Assembly: GCF_042683165.1 (NCBI RefSeq)
Contig: NZ_JBHUIZ010000012.1
Location: 62,001-126,000 of the forward strand
Direction: 5' to 3'
DNA from: Tigheibacillus halophilus
GTDB taxonomy: Bacteria; Bacillota; Bacilli; Bacillales; Amphibacillaceae
Length of the DNA: 64,000 bases
The translations under genes were made by a program, and so were the position numbers. Shown one piece after another: positions 51,409 through 59,271 of this stretch (the stretch's first letter is position 1; each line of letters opens with the position of its first letter). The notes under the pieces were generated by a model. The model searched no databases, was not told the DNA's origin, and saw only the letters and a program-made list of their open reading frames with translations.

Positions 51409-52812
51409 TTGATTGATATCAAATCAAATAATGTTGATAATGTTGAGAACAAGGGACAAAAAGACGATTACTCATTGGAAAGAGTCCCAAGAAATAAAAG
51501 GAACATGGGCTGGATAAGTATTACGAACATCACTTTTGGTATCGCAACAGCAATCTTCTATTTCCAATTAGGCAGCGTGATGGCATTACAATTCGGTGCG
51601 ATCAACGCCATTATTTCGGCAGTATACGCTATTGTTGTCGCTGGTATACTGGGGACGTTCATTGCATATCTATCGGCTAAAACCGGTATGAATGTCAACC
51701 TATTATCCCGTGGCGGTGGGTTTGGCTATATCGGAGCATCACTTACCTCACTTATCTACGCATCCAATTTCATTATGTATTGCGCTTTTGAAGGTATGAT
51801 CCTGGTATTCGCAGTACATGAATTCTTCCCTTCTATACCAAAATCGGTATTCATTATTATCTTTGGCTCCATTGTTATACCACTTAACTGGTTTGGAATA
51901 AAACAGCTGGATAAATTACAAAAGTGGTCACTGCCATTATTCGTCATATTCTTGGGAGCAGCCATCATCGTTTCGTTGTACAAGACGCCTATTTACGAAG
52001 GGAATTTTTTGACTTATATGCCTGAAGGGGTCAAAGTCGGCGGTTCTGCCTTGCTTCTATGTATTGGAATGCAGCACGGAATCATGGGATTGACTGCCCT
52101 GTTGGCTTCAGACTACGCCAGATTCTTAAAGCCCAAAGATATGAAAGGCACCATCGCAATCGGTTTCATTCCGCAAATATTTTGCTATGGCGTGATGGGC
52201 GGGCTTGGAATATGGTTTGGTGTTTTGCTTGCTCAGCCGAATCCCGGTGTGTATATTGTGCAGCTCCTTGGTATCGGGGGAGCTTTGTTTACGTTGCTGA
52301 CACAGATAAGGATTAATGTTACAAATATTTACAGCAGCTCATTGTCGCTATCCAATTTCTTTGAAAATGTAATGAATTTCAGACCAGGGCGCCGCTTTTG
52401 GGTTGTTGCTGCTGGGGTAACTGCCATGGTATTAATGCTTGGCGGAATCGTCGACCATCTGGACACTGCGTTAACATTTCAAGGTGTTTTTCTCCTGTCA
52501 TGGGCAGCGGTTTTAGTCACCGATGCGTTAGTAGTGAAAAAGTTATGCAAAATAGGACCTGCTTATTATGAAGCGAGGCAGAGCAATTTGCATAAATGGA
52601 ATCCGGTCGGTGTTGTTTCATTAATTATTGCTAGTGTATTGGGAACAATTGCTGCATTAGGTTATATGGGTGCCTTTTTACAAAATACCGCTGCCATTTT
52701 TGCGGCCATATTAGCGGCAATCCTGACGGTAGTCATCGCTTTTATAACCAAAGGTGCTTATTATACACGGTACCAGGTGGATGATATCCCCAAAGAAGAT
52801 TATATTGCATAG
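51409..52812 (+). CDS. NCS1-family purine/cytosine permease (CodB-like)
   Basis: The 467-residue polytopic transporter has a hydrophilic N-terminus and about twelve segments, with GWISITNITFGIATAIFYFQLG at the first and GLTALLASDYARFL in the middle, as in cytosine/purine permeases. The start is uncertain: GAGGAG (51403-51408) touches TTG 51409, and the best-spaced codons in frame are ATT 51412 or ATC 51418. An out-of-frame nine-codon frame from ATG 51387 ends at 51416. It could supply purines to the molybdenum hydroxylase at 39.6-43.2 kb, but the two are not adjacent. Confidence 0.85.
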   Translation: MIDIKSNNVDNVENKGQKDDYSLERVPRNKRNMGWISITNITFGIATAIFYFQLGSVMALQFGAINAIISAVYAIVVAGILGTFIAYLSAKTGMNVNLLSRGGGFGYIGASLTSLIYASNFIMYCAFEGMILVFAVHEFFPSIPKSVFIIIFGSIVIPLNWFGIKQLDKLQKWSLPLFVIFLGAAIIVSLYKTPIYEGNFLTYMPEGVKVGGSALLLCIGMQHGIMGLTALLASDYARFLKPKDMKGTIAIGFIPQIFCYGVMGGLGIWFGVLLAQPNPGVYIVQLLGIGGALFTLLTQIRINVTNIYSSSLSLSNFFENVMNFRPGRRFWVVAAGVTAMVLMLGGIVDHLDTALTFQGVFLLSWAAVLVTDALVVKKLCKIGPAYYEARQSNLHKWNPVGVVSLIIASVLGTIAALGYMGAFLQNTAAIFAAILAAILTVVIAFITKGAYYTRYQVDDIPKEDYIA

Positions 52813-52957
52813 GAGGAAACAATTTTCCTGGAAAATATCACTATATATGTCCGCTCTTTATATATGTGTAAGGGCTTCATGTCTGTAATTCACAATCCCT
52901 GTTACATCGACAATATAGCGTTTTGGTTCTCCGTTGATGTGATGGAGGGGCAAGAAC

Positions 52958-53011
52958 GCAAGCTATAGCGATACACCTAACAATGTATCAGCGAGGCTTG
53001 CTTTCTTTTTT
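52958..53011 (+). terminator. Nested terminator after the permease
   Basis: GCAAGC/GCTTGC encloses GATACA/TGTATC and is followed by TTTCTTTTTT. The stretch 52813-52957 before it has AGGAGG at 52812 and a short frame without a standard start, which I do not call a gene. Confidence 0.7.
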
Positions 53012-53169
53012 GGCAGCAGGTTGGGGAATAGGCAATGGTAAGCTGTATACTAGGTAAACACCGGATTTCCTACATGGAAACAGGAATCGATGCACATGAC
53101 TAAGCATGTGCACTTGTGCATGGTACAATGGAAACAGAATCAGCATTTGATTGAAAAGAGGCTTCCAGA

Positions 53170-54279
53170 ATGGGGCATTATGTACTGTATAACTTCAAAG
53201 GAATTTTTATCACGCTCATCATTGCTATCATCGGGGGCGTGTTATTTCAATTACTGCACATTCCAGTTCCGTGGCTGCTTGGTCCGATGATCGCCATGGT
53301 GCTCGGAAAAAATATGCTGCAATGGGATTTTGCATGGCCATATCATTTACGTAACACAGGCATGATGATCATTGGCTATACGATTGGTTTGTCCATGACG
53401 CTGGCAGCGCTTCGTGAAATGGCGTTACAGCTGCCAACGATGCTGCTGATGACAGTGTTGCTGATGCTATTATGCGCCGGTATTGCTTTGATTGTTTCCA
53501 TGCTATCAGACAGTGATTACCGTTCCGCCTTATTGGGAAGTATTCCAGGTGGGTTGACGCAGGTTATTGTACTGGCGGAAGAAACAAAAGGAATCAATTT
53601 GGCGGTAGTGACTGTAACCCAGGTGATTAGGCTGATGATGATTGTGATCGCAATGCCGCTGCTTGTATTGATGCCTTTCTTTGGACAGCATGCAGGTGAC
53701 AACGGAGGAACTGCTGCATTGCCGATAGAGACAACAGTCAGTCTATTTCCTCATATTATCTTATTTGCATTGGTCGGAGTTATACTTGCGTTGTTAGGAA
53801 ACAAAATACATTTTCCGACAGCTTACTTGCTTGGACCTATGATTGGAACGGCCGTTTTACAGGTCTTGGGGTTTACGGGGCCGCATCTCCCTGGTTTTGT
53901 TATCAATGCGGCCCAGTTATTGATTGGTACGCATGTTGGCCTTATGTTGAAAGCAAGTGAGATTGAACATAAGGGCAGAACATTTTCCCTTGCGATTGGC
54001 AGCGGATTGATGTTAATGGGAGGATCGGTGGTATTGAGTTTTATACTGGGATGGCTGCATGATATGTCCAGAGCTACTGCGCTGTTAGCAACGGCTCCAG
54101 GCGGGATGGACCAGATGGGGATCATCGCACACGCGATTGAGGCGGATTTGTCCATTGTGTCGGGCTACCAGCTGTTTCGGACCTTTTTCATTTACTTTGC
54201 GATCCCCCCGATTTTAAAATTGCTGTTTAGAATGATGGGCGATAAAAGGAAACAAAAAAGACATGGTGTAACAACTTGA
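53170..54279 (+). CDS. AbrB-family membrane protein (duplicated AbrB transporter)
   Basis: The 369-residue polytopic protein has two repeated halves. IPVPWLLGPMIAMVLGKN in the first matches FPTAYLLGPMIGTAVLQV in the second, and SIPGGLTQVIVLAEE matches TAPGGMDQMGIIAHA. This is the AbrB (putative ammonia monooxygenase-like) family; no substrate is proved, and the old ammonia monooxygenase label is misleading. ATG 53170 has only a weak AGAGG site. Stand-alone gene. Confidence 0.85.
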   Translation: MGHYVLYNFKGIFITLIIAIIGGVLFQLLHIPVPWLLGPMIAMVLGKNMLQWDFAWPYHLRNTGMMIIGYTIGLSMTLAALREMALQLPTMLLMTVLLMLLCAGIALIVSMLSDSDYRSALLGSIPGGLTQVIVLAEETKGINLAVVTVTQVIRLMMIVIAMPLLVLMPFFGQHAGDNGGTAALPIETTVSLFPHIILFALVGVILALLGNKIHFPTAYLLGPMIGTAVLQVLGFTGPHLPGFVINAAQLLIGTHVGLMLKASEIEHKGRTFSLAIGSGLMLMGGSVVLSFILGWLHDMSRATALLATAPGGMDQMGIIAHAIEADLSIVSGYQLFRTFFIYFAIPPILKLLFRMMGDKRKQKRHGVTT

Positions 54280-54350
54280 AAAAAGGATATGAAGTTATTT
54301 TGCTTCTGTGGTATTTTAAATATATAGATAAAAGGTAAAGGGGAATGTAA

Positions 54351-54911
54351 ATGGCAACACTTGAAAAGTGGTTCGAACAAGCTATTCCAGCTGAAGACTT
54401 TGTGGCTTCCATGCAAACACATCGAGAAAACTTGCAATCTATTTATCAGCAATTCCGCGTTCCCGAGGAGGATAGGGCCTTTTTTGACGGGCTGAAAAGC
54501 AAAGGGATTCGCGTGATTGCCATTACTGAGGACTGGTGCGGGGATGCGATGATGAATACGCCAATTTTGATGCGGATAGCGGAAGCGGCTGGTATGGAGA
54601 TTCGCATGATCCTCCGTGATCAAAATCTGGAACTGATGGATCAGTATTTGACGAACGGGACTGCCCGCTCGATCCCGATTTTCATTTTCATTGATAAAAA
54701 TGGAGAGGAAAGGGCTGTATGGGGGCCGCGTGCCGCACGTGTCCAGGAATTTGCCATGGGGCTTAAAGCGGGGTTGCCGCCAAAAGAAGATCCCCATTTT
54801 GCCAAAGAACAAAAGCGGGTCATAGAAAAAATTACACAGGCTTATACAAAAGACAGACAATTATGGAAAGAAGTGTATGACAGCCTGAAGAACGTTTTGA
54901 CCACTATATAG
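54351..54911 (+). CDS. Thioredoxin-fold protein with a single-cysteine WCGD site
   Basis: The 186-residue cytosolic protein has a thioredoxin-like core: VIAITEDWCGDAMMNTPILMRI for the active-site strand-helix, RSIPIFIFIDKNGEE with the cis-Pro. The usual CxxC is WCGDA, so only the first cysteine is kept. It cannot perform standard dithiol exchange and may act through mixed disulfides or redox-independent binding. Similar thioredoxin-family proteins are common in Bacillaceae. ATG 54351 follows AAAGGGG. Confidence 0.85.
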   Translation: MATLEKWFEQAIPAEDFVASMQTHRENLQSIYQQFRVPEEDRAFFDGLKSKGIRVIAITEDWCGDAMMNTPILMRIAEAAGMEIRMILRDQNLELMDQYLTNGTARSIPIFIFIDKNGEERAVWGPRAARVQEFAMGLKAGLPPKEDPHFAKEQKRVIEKITQAYTKDRQLWKEVYDSLKNVLTTI

Positions 54912-54914
54912 CAC

Positions 54915-54953
54915 AATGCCCTGCCTTCAGGAAGGAGACAGGGCATTTTTTAT
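54915..54953 (+). terminator. Terminator after the thioredoxin-fold gene
   Basis: AATGCCCTG/CAGGGCATT with a CCTTC/GAAGG inner stem and six T residues. Confidence 0.85.
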
Positions 54954-54999
54954 ATATACAGAAGTGTAAATCGCAAGGACTGGCGCGTGATTTGGTTAT

Positions 55000-55773
55000 C
55001 TATCTGTTTTGTGATTTTTCCCTCATCCTCACCAGATAATATGCGTTCATCCACGCAGCAATCGGGATGATGAGTGCTATGCCGATCCCTGCACAAAATA
55101 TGGTTAGTATCTCAGCACTGAACACCTTTGAATTGATGATTTGTCCAAAGGAATAAGACAAGTCCTTGAACCAAATAAGCAATCCCAGATAACCGCCGAT
55201 AAAGGCGAAATACAGTGTATTCGTATTGGTACCCAGGATGTCACGGCCAATCCTCATCCCGGAAGTAAACAAATCCTTTCTGTCAATATGCGGATGATGG
55301 TTGAAAATCTCCTGCATGGGCGATGTGATAGAGATGGCGACATCAGTGATCGCACCGATCGTACTCATAATCACCACGGCAGCGCCAACCTTTATGAAAT
55401 CAACACCAATATGAAGGGAAAATACGCTCAGTTCCTCTATCTCTTCCTCGCCAAATCCTTGTATCATCGCTTTTTTTGTCAATATAAATATAAAGAAAAG
55501 TAAAATGATAATGGTGGCAAGTGTCGAGAGAAAAGCGGTAATTGTTTTGCTGTTTACGCTATTGATGAAAAACAGGTTGATACTGCTGACCACAGTACAG
55601 GCAATCACTGTCAAAATAATCGGGTTGATATGGGGATCATTCATAAGAAATACAGTGAATAATAGTACTACAAAATTCAGGAATAAAGAAATGAACGAAC
55701 GGGCACCTTTTCTTCCGCCAACCATGACCATGAGGATGAATAATACAATCGCCAGCACCAGTAATGTGTTCAT
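55000..55773 (-). CDS. YibE/F-family membrane protein, second gene
   Basis: The 257-residue protein has about seven hydrophobic segments and contains the family core TIGAITDVAISITSPMQEI and GMRIGRDILGTNTNTLYFAF (each cited in part). It overlaps the upstream 380-residue member by four bases (ATGA), so the two are coupled and probably form a complex. The shared acidic-Gly-rich core suggests ion or small-molecule conduction, but function is unknown. It is shorter because it lacks the N-terminal soluble domain of its partner. Confidence 0.85.
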   Translation of the reverse strand: MNTLLVLAIVLFILMVMVGGRKGARSFISLFLNFVVLLFTVFLMNDPHINPIILTVIACTVVSSINLFFINSVNSKTITAFLSTLATIIILLFFIFILTKKAMIQGFGEEEIEELSVFSLHIGVDFIKVGAAVVIMSTIGAITDVAISITSPMQEIFNHHPHIDRKDLFTSGMRIGRDILGTNTNTLYFAFIGGYLGLLIWFKDLSYSFGQIINSKVFSAEILTIFCAGIGIALIIPIAAWMNAYYLVRMREKSQNR

Positions 55774-56912
55774 CGTTTCACCCTCTTTCGATTAACGAAG
55801 AAAATAGTTGTATACAATCCGATCGGTATCGTCAGAACGATACCGATGCCTCCAGCAAGGGCTCTGGCCAATTCCAGTGAAAGATTCATGGAAAGGGTGA
55901 ACCCTAATGGTGAGGCGTTTTTCAGATATAAAATAAGCGCTGGGATGGATCCGCTGATATATGCGAAAAACAAAATATTCGTCATGGTGCCCATAATGTC
56001 TTTTCCAATATCCATACCCGATGTTTTTAGAGCTTTTATCGAAACGTCGGGATTCTTTTGGTACAGCTCGAAAACGGAGGATGACATGGTTATCGCCACA
56101 TCCATCACTGCACCCAGAGACCCGATGAATAGTCCCGCCATGAACACAAGCTTATAAGGCCGGGTAAGAAATTGCATTTCTTCATAGTGCATTCCGTTTT
56201 CGGACGTCACCCACATCACAACGACAGTGACGATTAGAGAAGCGGCGGTTCCTATCATCGTAGCGATGATGGCTGCGTATGTCTTTTCATTGAAACCGTT
56301 GACGAGCAATAAGGAAATGACGGTAAAGAGCACCGCAATGATTCCGCAGATCCAAAGCAGATTTGTATTCGAGTTGCTTACATAGATATCCAAAGCATAG
56401 GAAAGTAAAATGGCATTCACTGCCAAACTGATACCGGAGAACAGTCCCTGTCTCTTGCCGACAGCCAGTAAAATGAAGAAAAATAACCAGCCTGCGAAAA
56501 CGATATATGTATCCCGTTTAACATCCTGGATGCTGCCGGTTAGGTGGGAGCTCTTTTTTGTTTTATCTATCGTAACAAATAGTTCATCGCCAACATCATA
56601 ACGTTGATCATAAGCTTTTGATAAAGAGTACTGATTCGTGAGTTGTATGAGTTGTCCTTTATCTTTTCCATTTTTCAATTCCGCTGTGATATGCTGTGTA
56701 GACAGCTTGTCTTTATTATGCCGGCTGTCTTTCACATTTGTCGTATCTGTGACCTTTGTTTGAATAACCTTTGCTATCGGCCGGTCATAAAAGGTCTCAT
56801 TATGGGTAACAAATATGAAAGAAGCAGCGCAGCAAACTGCTAATATGATGAGAAAACAAATTTGTTTATAATTCATAGTTTTGAATGCGTCAATGATGTG
56901 TTTCAACTTCAA
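55770..56912 (-). CDS. YibE/F-family membrane protein, first gene
   Basis: The 380-residue protein has one N-terminal membrane segment (~20-36), an extracytoplasmic domain (~37-140, with lysine-rich KDSRHNKDK) and seven more segments holding the core GAVMDVAITMSSSVFEL and GMDIGKDIMGTMTNILFFAY. These motifs are almost repeated in the downstream gene, pointing to duplication. ATG 56912 lies just after a weak AAGTTG site. Related pairs are frequent in Bacillales and Lactobacillales. No biochemical function is known. Confidence 0.85.
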   Translation of the reverse strand: MKLKHIIDAFKTMNYKQICFLIILAVCCAASFIFVTHNETFYDRPIAKVIQTKVTDTTNVKDSRHNKDKLSTQHITAELKNGKDKGQLIQLTNQYSLSKAYDQRYDVGDELFVTIDKTKKSSHLTGSIQDVKRDTYIVFAGWLFFFILLAVGKRQGLFSGISLAVNAILLSYALDIYVSNSNTNLLWICGIIAVLFTVISLLLVNGFNEKTYAAIIATMIGTAASLIVTVVVMWVTSENGMHYEEMQFLTRPYKLVFMAGLFIGSLGAVMDVAITMSSSVFELYQKNPDVSIKALKTSGMDIGKDIMGTMTNILFFAYISGSIPALILYLKNASPLGFTLSMNLSLELARALAGGIGIVLTIPIGLYTTIFFVNRKRVKR

Positions 56913-57089
56913 GCCTCCAGCTTTGTCTGCTTCCTGTTTCCTGTATGGTATTTTTACTTAACAATGCATTTAGAATATCAATGTTGCTTTTGGCGGTCAA
57001 GAAAAGCCGTCAGAAAGTGAATGAATATAGGACAGGTTACCTTTTGTTTGGGCTGGGTTGGAACATGTAAACTGCTAGGAGGGCTAAAC

Positions 57090-57662
57090 ATGAAAGAAGC
57101 GAAATCAGTTTTACTTGTAATGGATTTGCAAGCGGGAATTGTGAAAGGAAATTTACAGGATTCAGCTGCACTTGCACCATTTCAGCAGGCGATACAGACT
57201 GCAAGGAATTCAGGAGTCCCAGTCATTTTCGTACGAGTTGCATTCCGAAGCAATTATCCTGAAGTGAGTGAAAAAAATAAAATCTTTTCCGCCATTTCCA
57301 AGCGCGGCGGCTTTACGGAAACAGACGAAGCGACACAAATTGTTCCAGAAGTGGCGCCGCTTCCGGAAGAGCCGATTGTGGTCAAGCGACGCTTCAGTGC
57401 GTTTTCCGGCAGTGATTTACAGGAAATTTTACGTGCTAAACATATTGACAAGCTTGTACTTGCCGGCATATCTACCAGTGGAGTGATTTTATCGACTGTT
57501 CGTGAGGCAGCAGATAAAGATTTTGAAATGGTCGTCCTTTCTGATGCATGTGCGGATTCAGATGTCCAGGTACACGACACTCTTATGCAAAAAGTATTTC
57601 CTAAGCAAGCCGAGGTCATGACAGTCCAGCAATGGCAGGAAAGTTTACAATCCATGGAATGA
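57090..57662 (+). CDS. Isochorismatase-fold hydrolase lacking the catalytic cysteine
   Basis: The 190-residue protein has the fold of cysteine hydrolases (isochorismatase/nicotinamidase): MDLQAGIV with the Asp, VVKRRFSAFSGSDL with the Lys, and GISTSGVILSTVREAADKDF. The position of the nucleophilic Cys in the third motif is Gly/Val here (TSGV), as in true isochorismatases and a large uncharacterised subgroup. Amidase activity is thus unlikely. ATG 57090 follows AGGAGG; the longer frame from 57021 has no site. Confidence 0.82.
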   Translation: MKEAKSVLLVMDLQAGIVKGNLQDSAALAPFQQAIQTARNSGVPVIFVRVAFRSNYPEVSEKNKIFSAISKRGGFTETDEATQIVPEVAPLPEEPIVVKRRFSAFSGSDLQEILRAKHIDKLVLAGISTSGVILSTVREAADKDFEMVVLSDACADSDVQVHDTLMQKVFPKQAEVMTVQQWQESLQSME

Positions 57663-57940
57663 CTGATGTAATACTTTGTCTAAAGTGTCGCGAATGCAAC
57701 CTTTGTTCCTGTCATCAGTTGAAAAAAGGAAAATCCTCATGAGCGCTCCTTCTTGCATGGACTTTTGTCTGACAGATGATACAATATATTTGTGATGTAA
57801 TTCACGTAAAGGATTTATTTCATATAGTTGCAGACAGCTGCTCGAATTGGCGGTTACTCGATTGCAACCTGGAACTGCTTTTTACCATATAGAATGCATT
57901 AAATTACAAAAATAAAACCATTTTTACAGGAGAGCTGAAG

Positions 57941-59113
57941 ATGAATATTGGAATAGATAAAATGGGGTTTTATTCTCCACATTTATACGTCGATATGAAT
58001 GAGCTGGCTATTTCCCGAGATGTGGATCCGGGAAAGTTCACGGTCGGCATTGGCCAGGAAAAGATGGCTGTGGCACCGTTAACGCAGGATCCAGTTTCTC
58101 TTGCGGCAAATGCAGCTTTAGAGATATTGGATGAAACGGATCAGGAAAAAATCGACTTAGTCATTGTCGGGACTGAATCTGGCGTCGATCACTCTAAATC
58201 AATTGCTACTTATATCCACCCGCTTCTCGGATTAAATCCGCAGGCACGTGCTTTTGAAATCAAGCAAGCTTGCTATGGTGCAACTGCGGGCCTGCAAATG
58301 GCAAAGGGGCATATTGCACTGCACCCGGACAGTAAGGTACTGGTAATCGGTACGGACATTGCCAGGTATGGATTGCGTTCATCCGGCGAAGTTACACAGG
58401 GTGCCGGAGCAGTTGCAATGTTAATCAGCCGGGAACCAAGGGTACTTAGGCTTGAGGAGCATCATGCGTATCACACGGAGGACATCATGGATTTTTGGCG
58501 TCCAACGTATGCGGAGAATGCATTTGTTGATGGGAAATTTTCCAATGAACAATATATTTCTTTTTTCAATCGCGTGTGGGAACAGTATAAAGCAGCATCC
58601 CATTTGAAGCTGGCAGAATATGAAGCGATTTGTTTTCATATGCCATATACCAAAATGGGCTTGAAGGCACTAAGGACCATTCTGGAAGAAACAGATGAGG
58701 CGAATCGTGATCGTTTGCTCGCCAATTATGAAGTCAGCAAGACATTTAATAAAAATATCGGCAATATTTATACAGCATCCTTATATCTTAGCTTGTTATC
58801 CTTATTGGAAAATCAAGAAGGGTTGCCAGCAGGGGCAAGAATCGGGATGTACAGCTATGGATCGGGGGCTGTCGGTGAATTCTTTTCCGGAATTTTGCAG
58901 CCGGACTACCAAAAACAGCTGCATATCCAAAGACATGCAGATCTGTTTGCTTCCCGGAAGGAAATTAGTGTAACGGAGTATGAAGAAATTTTTCAGCAAA
59001 TGCTCCCTGCGGATGGCTCGAAGGCAGATCTGGCGATAAACGAGGATCCTGCGGACATTGTACTGGCTGGCATCGAACATCATGTTCGCCAATATGTAAA
59101 TAAAAAACAGTAA
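57941..59113 (+). CDS. mvaS: Hydroxymethylglutaryl-CoA synthase
   Basis: It condenses acetyl-CoA with acetoacetyl-CoA to HMG-CoA in the mevalonate pathway. The 390-residue protein matches bacterial MvaS throughout: GQEKMAVAPLTQDPVSLAANAA (start of domain), catalytic C111 in IKQACYGATAGLQ, the general base E79-region GTESGVD, H233-region FHMPYTKMG and GSGAVGEFFSG. ATG 57941 follows AGGAGA. No other mevalonate gene is visible here. Many Bacillus species use only the MEP route, so mvaS is notable. It ends at the terminator 59117-59155. Confidence 0.95.
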   Translation: MNIGIDKMGFYSPHLYVDMNELAISRDVDPGKFTVGIGQEKMAVAPLTQDPVSLAANAALEILDETDQEKIDLVIVGTESGVDHSKSIATYIHPLLGLNPQARAFEIKQACYGATAGLQMAKGHIALHPDSKVLVIGTDIARYGLRSSGEVTQGAGAVAMLISREPRVLRLEEHHAYHTEDIMDFWRPTYAENAFVDGKFSNEQYISFFNRVWEQYKAASHLKLAEYEAICFHMPYTKMGLKALRTILEETDEANRDRLLANYEVSKTFNKNIGNIYTASLYLSLLSLLENQEGLPAGARIGMYSYGSGAVGEFFSGILQPDYQKQLHIQRHADLFASRKEISVTEYEEIFQQMLPADGSKADLAINEDPADIVLAGIEHHVRQYVNKKQ

Positions 59114-59116
59114 CAA

Positions 59117-59155
59117 AAAGGCAACAGCCTCCCTTTGGGAGAGTTGTTGCCTCTT
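59117..59155. terminator. Bidirectional terminator between mvaS and the subtilase gene
   Basis: AAGGCAACAgcCTCCC pairs with GGGAGagTTGTTGCCTC, with T/A tracts on both sides. It separates two convergent genes. Confidence 0.85.
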
Positions 59156-59271
59156 TGCATACTCTGGCTTTTGCAATCAATGATAAGTAACCTTTAGGTA
59201 AACTGAATATCACCGGATTAAGATATTTATCTTGCAAATAACAAGACAGCATTTATTTAATGAACGGAAGA

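Noticed and set aside
52812..52965. Short frame after the NCS1 permease preceded by AGGAGG
   Set aside because: No standard start codon at correct spacing and no similarity; the AGGAGG follows a stop by chance or belongs to a lost gene.
53170..54279. Ammonia monooxygenase
   Set aside because: The AbrB family carries this label in old annotations; the sequence is a duplicated membrane protein without metal-enzyme motifs.
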